Source: Lachnospiraceae bacterium
GTDB lineage: Bacteria > Bacillota > Clostridia > Lachnospirales > Lachnospiraceae
Direction of reading: 5' to 3'
NCBI GenBank assembly: GCA_021770785.1
Contig: JAETQH010000004.1
Coordinates: forward strand, 55,151 to 119,150
Length of the DNA: 64,000 nucleotides
The translations under genes were made by a program, and so were the position numbers. Below are positions 26,441 through 33,659 of the stretch, in pieces; within the stretch, counting starts at the first letter, position 1, and each line of letters begins with the position of its first letter. Below the pieces are notes generated by a model. That model had not been told where the DNA came from. It did no database searches and saw only the letters and a list, made by a program, of their open reading frames with translations.

Positions 26441-26950
26441 TTAAAGGAATTGAAGTACGCCGCCTATGTACCGGACCTTGTACTCCTGCACGTCCTCCGG
26501 GGTGATGTATTTCCTGCCGTAGTGCTGTTTCATTTCCCGGAAAACCGCCCAAGGGACCTTAAAATACTGTTCAAATCCGAACGATACCATTACAAAGCAT
26601 TCCGCCCCCAGCTTCATGTGTCGGTCAAGCTGCTTTTCCTGCTCGCTGGATATGACGCTCTGCTGCAGGCGGTCGCTGTCCGTGTGCTTTGCCTCGAATA
26701 CTACGGCTTTCCCCCCGGCGAGCGTCCCTTTGTAATCCGGCTGCGCCATTTTTACATAGTGTGCTATGAATTTTCCCTGTCCGAGGGACTTAATCGGGCG
26801 CATAGGCTCCGGCGTTTTGGTGATCTCCGCTATTCCCTTGAGGCGGTAATGCTGGCAGGCCGCCTCAATCATGTTTTCCCAATAATCCCCGGCTACTTTG
26901 CTGCGCTTCCCGGTCATTACTGCCTTATAGTGCTGCGCTTCATTCATCAT
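26441..26950 (-). CDS. recU: RecU-like Holliday junction resolvase
   Basis: 169 residues with the RecU nuclease motifs in order: GDYWENMIEAACQHYRLKGI, ITKTPEPM, QPDYKGTLAGGKAVVFEAKH (the D...E-x-K catalytic core) and the C-terminal FKVPWAVFREM. RecU cuts four-way junctions; in the phage it probably resolves recombination or replication intermediates before packaging. It overlaps the upstream gene by 4 nt. Confidence 0.92.
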   Translation of the reverse strand: MMNEAQHYKAVMTGKRSKVAGDYWENMIEAACQHYRLKGIAEITKTPEPMRPIKSLGQGKFIAHYVKMAQPDYKGTLAGGKAVVFEAKHTDSDRLQQSVISSEQEKQLDRHMKLGAECFVMVSFGFEQYFKVPWAVFREMKQHYGRKYITPEDVQEYKVRYIGGVLQFL

Positions 26951-27249
26951 ATCAGCCCCATTTCTGCGGCGAATTGAGCTACCTTGTAGGCCGTCGCTCC
27001 CTTAATGCCCTTGCACTTGCCCTCTGAAAGGGCAGAGAGGAGCTTTTGCACCCCGGAGGTATTCTTGTTAGGGTCTGCCTCCTCCGGGCTGTCCTGCGCC
27101 ACGTCCGGCACTCTGACGGCTATCTCTGCGTCGGCCGCCCGGTGAAATTCCTCAACGAGCTGCTTGTCTGTCATTTTGCGGAGCCTCACGGCCTCCTCAT
27201 GGATTGCCCTCTCCTCCGCCGTGTATCTGTTCTTTCCTTTTCTTCCCAT
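26947..27249 (-). CDS. Hypothetical phage protein (100 aa)
   Basis: 100 residues: basic helical N-terminus MGRKGKNRYTAEERAIHEEA, an acidic middle and a Gly/Lys C-terminus. No motif recognised. It overlaps recU by 4 nt (ATGA) and follows a 121-residue gene by 5 nt, so it is an operon member. An accessory to RecU is possible from coupling only. Confidence 0.75.
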   Translation of the reverse strand: MGRKGKNRYTAEERAIHEEAVRLRKMTDKQLVEEFHRAADAEIAVRVPDVAQDSPEEADPNKNTSGVQKLLSALSEGKCKGIKGATAYKVAQFAAEMGLI

Positions 27250-27254
27250 GTCGC

Positions 27255-27620
27255 CTATCCCTCCAAAATTTTTCTTACCGCCCGTAGCTGCTCAACTGTA
27301 TATGTCACAATATTATAGCTTTCTGTCGCTTTTCTAAGCCAGCCGCAAAGCATTTCTCTTTCAATATCATCATTGGCCGCTGCCTCTGTGAGAAACAGCT
27401 TTGTCTTTTCTCTCCATGTGATATTTTCTGTGAGGTAATCGTCAGTTTCCTCATGCAAATAAAACTCGTCCGGGCTGCGGCTCCCCTCCGGGGCTGCCTT
27501 GACATACTTCCTGCCAACTGATAGGACGGTGTATCTCTTAATGAAATGCTCTGTCGTCCTGCCTCTTGTCCGGCTCAAGGCATATACTGTTTGTCCGGGC
27601 TTGAAATCCTTAATTGTCAT
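27255..27620 (-). CDS. Hypothetical phage protein (121 aa)
   Basis: 121 residues; residues 1-50 (MTIKDFKPGQTVYALSRTRG ... YTVLSVGRKYVKAAP) look like a small beta-barrel of the SH3/KOW type. The rest is helical (AANDDIEREMLCGWLRKATE). No specific family. Part of the block of small early genes. Confidence 0.75.
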   Translation of the reverse strand: MTIKDFKPGQTVYALSRTRGRTTEHFIKRYTVLSVGRKYVKAAPEGSRSPDEFYLHEETDDYLTENITWREKTKLFLTEAAANDDIEREMLCGWLRKATESYNIVTYTVEQLRAVRKILEG

Positions 27621-27633
27621 ACCTGCTTTCCTC

Positions 27634-27879
27634 TTATGTCCCGTATTCCTTGAAATGCGCCGTCATTTGTAAGGTCGTTCCGCCTGTTCTCCAGTCCGTT
27701 TCCTCTTTCTTTTCAAATCCGACAACATAAACTTTTCCAAATTCCATGCTTTCAAGGCTGCTCAAAAGAAGCTCGGCAAGTTCGTGTTTCCCCTGCCTCT
27801 CGACCTCTTTCCGCACGTCTATTCGTGATAACCGCAATTCCTCCGGGGAAATTGCATGATCGTATCTGTATTTATCCAC
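27634..27879 (-). CDS. Hypothetical phage protein (81 aa)
   Basis: 81 residues starting MDKYRYDHAISPEELRLSRI; helical N-terminus and a short beta C-terminus (YVVGFEKKEETDWRTGGTTL). No family recognised. Spacing of 13 nt to both neighbours suggests the same transcript. Confidence 0.7.
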   Translation of the reverse strand: MDKYRYDHAISPEELRLSRIDVRKEVERQGKHELAELLLSSLESMEFGKVYVVGFEKKEETDWRTGGTTLQMTAHFKEYGT

Positions 27880-27892
27880 GCTACCCCTCCTC

Positions 27893-28087
27893 TCAATAGC
27901 TTACCCGGCGCAAAACGCTCTCCGGGAGGCTGGGGAACATTTCACAAAGGAAATGGTATTGCTCCTCTCCCTCCATGTTCTCGGCGTAGTCCAGTATGCC
28001 GTCCAGCATGGCCGGGGCTAATGTGCAGTTATTCCCCGGCACATTGTAGTTGTCATAAATCCACTGTCTAAATTCGTCCTTATCCAT
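27893..28087 (-). CDS. Hypothetical phage protein (64 aa)
   Basis: 64 residues, MDKDEFRQWIYDNYNVPGNN onward, helical and acidic, with LCEMFPSLPESVLRRVSY at the end. Small proteins of this type occur next to phage SSB genes in clostridial prophages. Function unknown. Confidence 0.75.
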   Translation of the reverse strand: MDKDEFRQWIYDNYNVPGNNCTLAPAMLDGILDYAENMEGEEQYHFLCEMFPSLPESVLRRVSY

Positions 28088-28098
28088 AGTCCGCCTCC

Positions 28099-28422
28099 TT
28101 ATGCGAATGGGCCTTGCGGTCTGCTGTCCGCAAATTCCAGCCTATCGGCCTGTACCTCTGTTACCTTGTGATTTTTGCCGTCGGCTCCGGGATATGTCCG
28201 TGTTCTGATTTCTCCCCGGACGACAATGCGGCTGCCCTTGTAAAGATACTTACAGGCAAATTCAGCCGTTTCCCTCCATGCGATAATCGTGGGAAAATCT
28301 GCGTCGTCACCTTTGCTGGCCCGGTCTACCGCCAAATTAAATGATGTGCAGGGTACATTTTGCTGGGTGTACCGCAGTTCCGGCTCCGCCGTAAGTCTGC
28401 CTGTCAAGATAACTACGTTCAT
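28099..28422 (-). CDS. ssb: Phage single-stranded DNA-binding protein
   Basis: 107 residues, a single OB fold: MNVVILTGRLTAEPELRYTQ, FNLAVDRA, FPTIIAWRETAEFACKYLYK, RIVVRGEIRTRTY. It lacks the acidic linker and the conserved DDDLPF-like tip; it ends EFADSRPQGPFA. Host SSB at 56237 has both. A tailless SSB would not recruit host partner proteins in the usual way. It overlaps the upstream DUF5131 gene by 4 nt. Confidence 0.92.
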   Translation of the reverse strand: MNVVILTGRLTAEPELRYTQQNVPCTSFNLAVDRASKGDDADFPTIIAWRETAEFACKYLYKGSRIVVRGEIRTRTYPGADGKNHKVTEVQADRLEFADSRPQGPFA

Positions 28423-29288
28423 GGTGTCCTCCTTAATTCTCTCGGATATTCTCGCCTCATATTGTCCTCCCCAATAATGGAAATAAGGCTATCTTTCATA
28501 AACAACGGTATTCCGCCCTCGTCGCAGTCTGCCGTGATCTTCTCTATCCATTCTCGCTCCGGCGTTACCTTTTCTTTCCTGCGCCCCGTTTCTGCGCCTA
28601 AAATAATCCAATTTGCATAACAGCCATTATTTGCAAAAGTCCAGCCGCTTGAGGCTTCTATGTCCTCCAACATAGGCTCTATGCTGAAAAATGTCTTTAC
28701 TTTCCCCGGCAATTCTCCAAAAGCGTCCGCCACCTGCTCCATCTGCTTCGCATTGGTAACAGAAGCACCATACCACATATTGTCCTTTGCCGGGAGCTTG
28801 TCGGCCCAATCCAAATCAGTATATCGCTGTGGGTTTTTGGTGAGGAATAAGTATTTGTGCTGCGGTGCTTTCTCGCAGGCTGCAAAAACCTCCTCTATCC
28901 AGTTATCCGGCACCCATGCGCCGAAAAGGTCTGCCATGCTGCATACAAATATCGTCCGGCCTGCCTTTTTCTCGTATTCTCCGAGGCGGTATCTGTGAAG
29001 CGTCGGAGAAAAGCCAAACGGATAAGGTGTAATTTTCCCCTTGTACGGCTCGAACGGCTCCGGCCTTTCTCCTGTTGTCAAAGCATATCTTGTTTCATAT
29101 ATGCCTTTTCCCTCTGATACCTCGAAACTGTCCTTATCAAGCCAAAAGCCCGTACCTGCCTCTCTTAAATCTCCCCTCCCCCGGAACCGTTCGGCAATCT
29201 GCCGGGCGTAACAGTATTCGCACCCATGCAGGCAGCCCGTTACCGGGTTCCATGTGCTGTCGCACCACTCTATTTTTGTTTTATCCAT
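28419..29288 (-). CDS. DUF5131 / phage Gp37-Gp68 family, radical-SAM-like
   Basis: 289 residues opening MDKTKIEWCDSTWNPVTGCL, the signature of the phage Gp37/Gp68 (DUF5131) family, with a radical-SAM-like C-x3-C-x2-C in TGCLHGCEYCYARQIAERF. The body includes RTIFVCSMADLFGAWVPDNW and LFLTKNPQRYTDLDW, typical of the family. Its substrate is unknown; it is common in phages and mobile elements. It is coupled to the phage SSB gene. Confidence 0.9.
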   Translation of the reverse strand: MDKTKIEWCDSTWNPVTGCLHGCEYCYARQIAERFRGRGDLREAGTGFWLDKDSFEVSEGKGIYETRYALTTGERPEPFEPYKGKITPYPFGFSPTLHRYRLGEYEKKAGRTIFVCSMADLFGAWVPDNWIEEVFAACEKAPQHKYLFLTKNPQRYTDLDWADKLPAKDNMWYGASVTNAKQMEQVADAFGELPGKVKTFFSIEPMLEDIEASSGWTFANNGCYANWIILGAETGRRKEKVTPEREWIEKITADCDEGGIPLFMKDSLISIIGEDNMRREYPRELRRTP

Positions 29289-29296
29289 ATACCCTC

Positions 29297-29557
29297 CTAT
29301 GCGTAAATGCTCTCGATCTGCTCAAAACATTCCGCCAGTGTTTCTTTCAGCGGTTCGCACCACTCCATTGTGTTCGGCTCTCCGTCCTCTCTGTCAAGGT
29401 GTACGCTGTCCGGGCCTCCTGCGATTAAATGTTTGTTCTCCTGCCAAATGCTTCCCAGTGAAACGTATGTGTACTCATTTTCAATGAAAAATCCGTCGCC
29501 GTCGCATTTTTCAAACGAACATTCTTTTACGCAACGGTATCTTTTAATTTCCTCCAT
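29297..29557 (-). CDS. Hypothetical phage protein (86 aa)
   Basis: 86 residues, acidic, with three cysteines near the N-terminus (YRCVKECSFEKCDGDG) and a compact beta core (FFIENEYTYVSLGSIW). No family recognised. The start overlaps the upstream gene by 14 nt. Confidence 0.72.
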   Translation of the reverse strand: MEEIKRYRCVKECSFEKCDGDGFFIENEYTYVSLGSIWQENKHLIAGGPDSVHLDREDGEPNTMEWCEPLKETLAECFEQIESIYA

Positions 29558-30014
29558 AGCTCTGCCTCCTGTCTCTTGCTGCCGAGCGAAACATCATCAG
29601 AAGCATTTCCGATACTGGCCGTTCCCGGTCTTTTCTCTTTGCTTTCTTGACGGACCGTAGCTCCGTCCCATCCGGGCAATATACACCGACTTTATAGGGG
29701 ATTTCCAAACTGACCGCCACATAAACCTCCTCCGGCATGATATAATAATTGAAATCGCCTATGAAATTGTGGCCGTTCTTCGAGTGAAAGTCCTCGACGG
29801 ACGACTTTACTTCATAGCAGTAAAAATCTCCCTTTTCAATGCCAGATACCGTGTTGTTTGCTGGCTTGAATTTCATGTAATCTACCCTTACGGCGTGTGT
29901 TGTGGAATAGTCAAATGTGACCTCTTTTGCCCAATATATCCGTGGGTCGTGGGTCGGATTTATGAGTTTTTCTGCAAGTTCTGAAAGAAATCTCGTTGTT
30001 TCTCCTCTTGTCAA
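29544..30014 (-). CDS. Putative PD-(D/E)XK-like nuclease (MmcB-related)
   Basis: Start is TTG at 30014, preceded by GGAGG and overlapping the upstream 57-residue gene. In the 156-residue product, RVDYMKF, then a spaced YCYEVKSSVEDFHS, gives the D...E-x-K layout of the restriction-nuclease fold, as in MmcB-type DNA repair proteins. The rest includes NFIGDFNYYIMPEEVYVAVS. Nuclease activity is inferred from the motif. It sits among replication/repair genes. Confidence 0.65.
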   Translation of the reverse strand: MTRGETTRFLSELAEKLINPTHDPRIYWAKEVTFDYSTTHAVRVDYMKFKPANNTVSGIEKGDFYCYEVKSSVEDFHSKNGHNFIGDFNYYIMPEEVYVAVSLEIPYKVGVYCPDGTELRSVKKAKRKDRERPVSEMLLMMFRSAARDRRQSYGGN

Positions 30015-30184
30015 ACAATCGCCTCCTGCTTCTCTCTTTCATGTGAAAGTTCAATTACCATTTTTCGCAATCGCTGTATTTCTGATTTCATAAACTCAAA
30101 ATCTTTATATGGAATTGTAACGGTTGCCTCTTTGGGTACTTTGAATGCTGGCCCTATATATTCTCCTCTGTCCAAGCAACTCAT
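30011..30184 (-). CDS. Small phage protein (57 aa)
   Basis: ATG 30184 follows TAGGAGGATTAT, a good ribosome site; the frame runs to TGA at 30013-30011, overlapping the next start. The product MSCLDRGEYIGPAFKVPKEA ... ELSHEREKQEAIV ends in an amphipathic helix. It is too short for most ORF callers but has the best-placed ribosome site in this stretch. Function unknown. Confidence 0.7.
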   Translation of the reverse strand: MSCLDRGEYIGPAFKVPKEATVTIPYKDFEFMKSEIQRLRKMVIELSHEREKQEAIV

Positions 30185-30193
30185 ATAATCCTC

Positions 30194-30409
30194 CTATCGG
30201 TACTCTTTCCCGGTGGCCTTGTCCTTGAGAGTGATCCTGCCTATTACCTCAAATCCAGCCAGCTCTGCCGTCTGCTTCATTACCGGGATAAGGCTGCTTA
30301 TCATGGAGAGGCGTTCTGCTTCCTGCCGCCGCTCCTCACGGCGCATATTGTTCCATGCTGTCCCTGCTGTCGGGTCGTGGTAGCCCTCGCTGTTTTTATC
30401 CATACACAT
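30194..30409 (-). CDS. Hypothetical phage protein (71 aa)
   Basis: 71 residues: MCMDKNSEGYHDPTAGTAWN then a charged helix (RREERRQEAERLSMISSL) and a short beta end (GFEVIGRITLKDKATGKEYR). The second Met codon (30403) is an alternative start. Related small proteins appear in clostridial phages without known function. Confidence 0.7.
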   Translation of the reverse strand: MCMDKNSEGYHDPTAGTAWNNMRREERRQEAERLSMISSLIPVMKQTAELAGFEVIGRITLKDKATGKEYR

Positions 30410-30411
30410 TT

Positions 30412-30570
30412 TTAGTCCAGCACCTCCTCTATCCTTGTCCCGGTTTCCTCCTCGACTATTCTAATCGCCTCTGTTATGGCCTCGTCCCAGCCTTGAGCGT
30501 ATTCGTCCTGTGCGCCGCAGCCTCCGGCCTCGTGAAGCCGGAGGAGTATGCGTCTTGCCTTATCCTCCAT
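30412..30570 (-). CDS. Small helical phage protein (52 aa)
   Basis: Start chosen at ATG 30570 (MEDKARRILLRLHEAGGCGA), which overlaps the end of the upstream gene by 11 nt and follows a GGAAAAG-like site; the open frame extends to 30612 inside that gene. It ends 2 nt before the next gene. Acidic, helical, no recognised family. Confidence 0.6.
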   Translation of the reverse strand: MEDKARRILLRLHEAGGCGAQDEYAQGWDEAITEAIRIVEEETGTRIEEVLD

Positions 30571-30823
30571 TCTTTTCCTCCATTTCTGCAAGCTGCCGCC
30601 TACGCTCCTCAACGAAATCGCTAAGGTCGGCTTCTCTTAATGCTCCGTTTATCCCATGCTGGCTGTTCGGCGCATGGTTCTCAAAAATCCTAACCGCCTT
30701 ACCGCCTTTTCCAACAGCCCATTGTTCAGAGCGCACATGGGATATAGCGCAGTTAATAGCTTCTTTCTGCGTTCCGTATCTTGCTCCGCAGCGACAGCTC
30801 CACCATGTTTCAACGTGTGCCAT
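30560..30823 (-). CDS. Small zinc-finger-like phage protein (87 aa)
   Basis: 87 residues beginning MAHVETWWSCRCGARYGTQK, with C-x-C then C/H further on (NCAISHVRSEQWAVGK), suggesting a single zinc site. Start follows GGAAAGGAGCCAACG. It is immediately downstream of the DGR-type hairpin. Unknown function. Confidence 0.7.
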   Translation of the reverse strand: MAHVETWWSCRCGARYGTQKEAINCAISHVRSEQWAVGKGGKAVRIFENHAPNSQHGINGALREADLSDFVEERRRQLAEMEEKNGG

Positions 30824-30844
30824 ACGTTGGCTCCTTTCCCTGCA

Positions 30845-30862
30845 GGGCGGCTATCGCCGCCC
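30845..30862 (-). other. GC-rich hairpin downstream of variable gene (possible DGR cruciform)
   Basis: A 7-bp perfect stem GGGCGGC/GCCGCCC with a 4-nt loop (GATA on the minus strand), 24 nt after the stop of the variable-protein gene. It is followed by CTGCAGGGAAAGGAGCC and the next ribosome site, with no T-run, so it is not an intrinsic terminator. DGR target genes often have a short GC hairpin/cruciform just after the variable repeat that is needed for retrohoming; size and position fit that role. Confidence 0.5.
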
Positions 30863-30886
30863 CGTCAGTTACTCCGCTATCAGTTA

Positions 30887-32026
30887 TCAGTTTTTCTTGA
30901 AATAAGCGGAGCGGAAGCCAATGCTGTCGGCGACATGCGCACGAGAGCTGCTGAGGTTCGTATAGAACACGCCAGCATGCGCACCGTGGCCCCAGTAGCC
31001 ACCACGAAACGGGAAATATTCGCCGTCGGTACTGTCTACATAGAAATATGCCTCCGGCTCTCCGGGGAATAATGCCAGCTCCTTGAGCCGTTCGCTCTCA
31101 CACTCGATATTCACGTTCTCCCATTCCGTCCCGGTATAGTCCTGCTCAATCTCCGTCGCCGTGCATATGGTAATTTCTTCATCAGATACAGATACCGCAA
31201 TGCTTTCCCCGTTGTCGTCGTAAATCGGCTGCCAGCCGTCGCCCTCTTTCGTAAGGTCAATGTCCAGTGCTGCGTCATTGTCTTTGGCCGCCTGCAATCT
31301 GCCGTTCTTTATCCGCAAGCCTCGAACTATTTCCCAAACATTACCGCAAAGGTCGTGTACTCCCTCCGGCGTGTGATCGTGCGTCCATGTTGCCGGGCCG
31401 CTGCCTGTGAGGGTCTTGCTGCTGTTGTCGTATTCCTCTCCGTGTTCCTCCGGGTCTGCGTGGTATTTTCCGCCGTTGGTATTGCCGTGGGGTAGCGTTC
31501 CGAGCATGAGGCTCGTGTCTGCCAGTAGCCCCCATTCTGCCGCCGTCAGCAGGTGCCAGCCCTCTCCCTTGCTGAAACACGCCTTTGCTGCGTCGTCGTT
31601 CGTGATATTCGTCCACGGCTTCTGATAAGGCAGGCTGTACGGCTTGCCGTTGATTTCGCAGTTAGGGTAGACGGAAATATAAATCTCGTCGTATTCCACG
31701 CCGCCGATAATAAATGCCGGGTGCGTCTTTTCGCTGCCGCCGAAAAGTGCTTTGTCCGTGGTCTTAGTGAAGCGACGCATAATAGAGGGAATACCTGCGT
31801 TGTCATAAATCGCCACTACCTCGCATTTCAATCCCGGCTGCGCCGTCGGCACGTCCGCCAGTTTTACGGTTTTCTCCGGCTCTTTCACTGTCTGATCTGC
31901 TCTCTGCGTCCCAAACAGCCCCTTGATTAAATCCTCGTTGAGGTAGTCAATATCCTTTGCCTCAAAAGTGGTTTCCGTGCTGTAATCACCTGCGTTCTGC
32001 GTCTGTCTGATTTTTACCTCTGCCAT
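30887..32026 (-). CDS. C-type lectin / FGE-fold variable protein (DGR target)
   Basis: 379 residues; I use ATG 32026, 8 nt after AGGAGG, rather than the ATG 2 nt from it. The N-terminal about 90 residues (MAEVKIRQTQNAGDYSTETT ...) are a linker/attachment region. Residues about 100-379 form the formylglycine-generating-enzyme-like C-lectin fold: VEYDEIYISVYPNCEINGKP, GWHLLTAAEWGLLADTS, GVHDLCGNVWEIVRGLRI and the C-terminal FRGGYWGHGAHAGVFYTNL and IGFRSAYF. That C-terminus is the hallmark of DGR variable proteins such as Mtd. Such proteins bind variable ligands, usually host receptors, yet this gene is in the early/replication block, not with tail fibres. No reverse transcriptase or Avd gene is seen in the window. 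Confidence 0.85.
   Translation of the reverse strand: MAEVKIRQTQNAGDYSTETTFEAKDIDYLNEDLIKGLFGTQRADQTVKEPEKTVKLADVPTAQPGLKCEVVAIYDNAGIPSIMRRFTKTTDKALFGGSEKTHPAFIIGGVEYDEIYISVYPNCEINGKPYSLPYQKPWTNITNDDAAKACFSKGEGWHLLTAAEWGLLADTSLMLGTLPHGNTNGGKYHADPEEHGEEYDNSSKTLTGSGPATWTHDHTPEGVHDLCGNVWEIVRGLRIKNGRLQAAKDNDAALDIDLTKEGDGWQPIYDDNGESIAVSVSDEEITICTATEIEQDYTGTEWENVNIECESERLKELALFPGEPEAYFYVDSTDGEYFPFRGGYWGHGAHAGVFYTNLSSSRAHVADSIGFRSAYFKKN
30890..31009 (-). repeat. Variable repeat (VR) of a DGR target
   Basis: The last 40 or so codons of the variable-protein gene. At 11 positions (residues 344, 346, 347, 350, 355, 359, 360, 364-367) the codons are TAC, GGC, CAC, CAT, TAT, AGC, AGC, CAT, GTC, GCC and GAC: all end in C or T and differ in the first two bases, as expected if each came from AAC or AAT in a template repeat by adenine-specific mutagenesis. 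Flanking fixed codons are nearly free of A. The template repeat was not found in this window. Confidence 0.7.
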
Positions 32027-32038
32027 TGCCATGTCCTC

Positions 32039-32398
32039 CTATCTCTTTTTGACTATTGCCTTAACTTCAAATCCGATCTTGCAAAATATTCCCGGCTCTG
32101 CCGCTCTACGGTTTATCTCCGTCACAAGTTCCTCGTCTGTAAATTTCTGAATATCGTACTCGAAACGGCGATAATATTCGTCGTCACTCAACCCCTCAAC
32201 ATATTCTCCGTAGGCTCTGTCCCTTGCCTCTGTTTCAAGGAATTTTCCCTGCGCCTTTACCCTCTCCCAAATGCTGTTTGAAAAATAAAGGCTTTCTTTT
32301 CGCTTTCCATAGCAGTCAGTATCAGCTAATACAAACACGCCTCTTTTTCCAGGCTTCTCACTATGTATTTCCGTTATATAAACTGTAAATATATCCAT
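32039..32398 (-). CDS. Hypothetical phage protein (119 aa)
   Basis: 119 residues: MDIFTVYITEIHSEKPGKRG then KFLETEARDRAYGEYVEGLS, ending in a basic beta strand (IGFEVKAIVKKR). The start overlaps the stop of the methyltransferase remnant as TAATG. No family recognised. Confidence 0.72.
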   Translation of the reverse strand: MDIFTVYITEIHSEKPGKRGVFVLADTDCYGKRKESLYFSNSIWERVKAQGKFLETEARDRAYGEYVEGLSDDEYYRRFEYDIQKFTDEELVTEINRRAAEPGIFCKIGFEVKAIVKKR

Positions 32399-32857
32399 TA
32401 TCCCTCCTGCGTTCCCAAAAGCCTTTCCCTCGAAAGCTCCGTATAATCCGGGTTTAGGTCTATCCCGATAAAATCCCGGCCATTCTTCTCCGCCACTACC
32501 GCAGTCGTACCGCTGCCTATGAACGGGTCAAGTACAATTCCGCCCGGCCTGCAGCCAGCCAGTATGCAAGGCTCAATGAGTTTTTCCGGGAATGTGGCAA
32601 AATGCGCTTTAGCATAACCCTGTGTCGCAACGTTCCAGACGCTCCGCCGATTTCTAAGCCCGGTTTCATTCTCACTGTTTCCGTGGCTCTCTCGCTCTGT
32701 GTCTGTTGAATTGTCAAAGCTACCATGATTGGTATAGGCTCCGCCGCCTCTGAATGTCTTGGCGTTCCCTTTTCTCCTGCGTCGGTTCGGTGTGGCTGCT
32801 CACAGCCCAATCGTGCTTTTCCAGCACATCTAAATATCTTTTCTCTATCTGTTTCAT
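32398..32857 (-). pseudogene. DNA methyltransferase remnant, frameshifted and N-terminally truncated
   Basis: ATG 32857 follows GGAGGCGCAGGC. The first 29 codons (MKQIEKRYLDVLEKHDWAVS ...) then hit a run GAGAAAAGGG near 32769-32773; skipping one A restores a frame of about 122 codons that is the C-terminal part of an N4/N6 DNA methylase: SVWNVATQGYAKAHFATFPE, then LDPFIGSGTTAVVAEKNGRD (SAM motif I) and FIGIDLNPDYTELSRERL. The N-terminal catalytic (S/D)PPY part is absent. The frame ends in TAATG, overlapping the next gene. Either a decayed gene or one using a +1 shift; the missing catalytic motif favours decay. Confidence 0.75.
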
Positions 32858-32868
32858 GCCTGCGCCTC

Positions 32869-33210
32869 CTATTCCGGCAGATTGATGTAGACGATAATCG
32901 CCTTAATCCACGGGAGTTTATCATAGTAAGGTCTGCACTCGCTCTCTGCCTCCGGGAGGGCTTCAAACTCCTCATAGCTCATGTAGCTTTCCAATGCGCC
33001 AAATACGTCGTCGTCACTCTTGAACAGCATTTTCTCGCTTCTCTCTGCAAGTACATATTCATCAACACTTGCTCTGCCCCACGCTCCGAGCCAGTAGCCG
33101 CAATCGTCCGCCACAATATCAGCGTCTACCATTGGCACTATTGGTAAATCCGGGTTTTCCTGTATGAGCTTGAAAAGCTCCTCCCGGTTCTGCTTCTCCC
33201 GGTCTGTCAT
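32869..33210 (-). CDS. Hypothetical phage protein (113 aa)
   Basis: 113 residues, acidic (about 25 Asp/Glu). It contains PIVPMVDADIVADDCGYWLG and the C-terminal PYYDKLPWIKAIIVYINLPE. Related small proteins of unknown function occur in many Lachnospiraceae prophages. It overlaps the upstream gene by 4 nt. Confidence 0.75.
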   Translation of the reverse strand: MTDREKQNREELFKLIQENPDLPIVPMVDADIVADDCGYWLGAWGRASVDEYVLAERSEKMLFKSDDDVFGALESYMSYEEFEALPEAESECRPYYDKLPWIKAIIVYINLPE

Positions 33211-33452
33211 ACCTCAACACCTCGCTCTCTCAATGCCCGTGTCCAGTGTTCCTTGATCTCCTCCGGGCAGTGTGCCATAGCGTCCGCCCATGTCGGCCAG
33301 CGTCCATGCTGATCGTAAAATTTATACTGGTATGCAAGGCTGTCCCGGTTGTGCGGCTGCTCCGGGTCGTGCTTTACGGCACATTCCGGGCAAGTCCCCT
33401 CCGGCACGTTACCAAGTAATGTCATGCCGTGAACGTCTTTCAAATATCCCAT
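33207..33452 (-). CDS. Small Cys-containing phage protein (81 aa)
   Basis: Start at ATG 33452, preceded by CAGGAGGAATAAT. 81 residues with CPECAVKHDPEQPHNRDSLA, a C-x-x-C plus His arrangement that may bind zinc, and WPTWADAMAHCPEEIKEHWT. Function unknown. Confidence 0.75.
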   Translation of the reverse strand: MGYLKDVHGMTLLGNVPEGTCPECAVKHDPEQPHNRDSLAYQYKFYDQHGRWPTWADAMAHCPEEIKEHWTRALRERGVEV

Positions 33453-33453
33453 A

Positions 33454-33648
33454 TTATTCCTCCTGTTCTCCGGGGATAAGGTCAAACAGCTCTATTTGCC
33501 CCGGTATCGGTTTTGCTGCCTCCTCCGCTTTCTTTGCTTTCGCTGCGCACTGGCAGCCATATCCTCGCTCGACGGCCTCTTTACTGGTAAGGAGCCGTCC
33601 ACATCTTAGGCAGCGACGGGCCTGTATGTAAAAAATTCCGTCTTGCAT
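33454..33648 (-). CDS. Zinc-binding small protein (DUF6011-like, 64 aa)
   Basis: Start at ATG 33648 (MQDGIFYIQARRCLRCGRLL), preceded by AAGGAGGATTTCA. The cysteine pairs CLRCGRLL and GYGCQCAAKAKKA form a likely treble-clef zinc site, as in DUF6011 phage proteins. It follows the helicase-loader gene by 11 nt. Confidence 0.78.
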   Translation of the reverse strand: MQDGIFYIQARRCLRCGRLLTSKEAVERGYGCQCAAKAKKAEEAAKPIPGQIELFDLIPGEQEE

Positions 33649-33659
33649 TGAAATCCTCC

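Noticed and set aside
30845..30862. Intrinsic terminator after the variable-protein gene
   Set aside because: No T-run follows the stem and the next ribosome site comes directly after; kept instead as a possible DGR cruciform.
32517..32975. 152-codon minus-strand frame across the methyltransferase remnant
   Set aside because: It matches neither methylase frame; Arg-rich shadow without a ribosome site.
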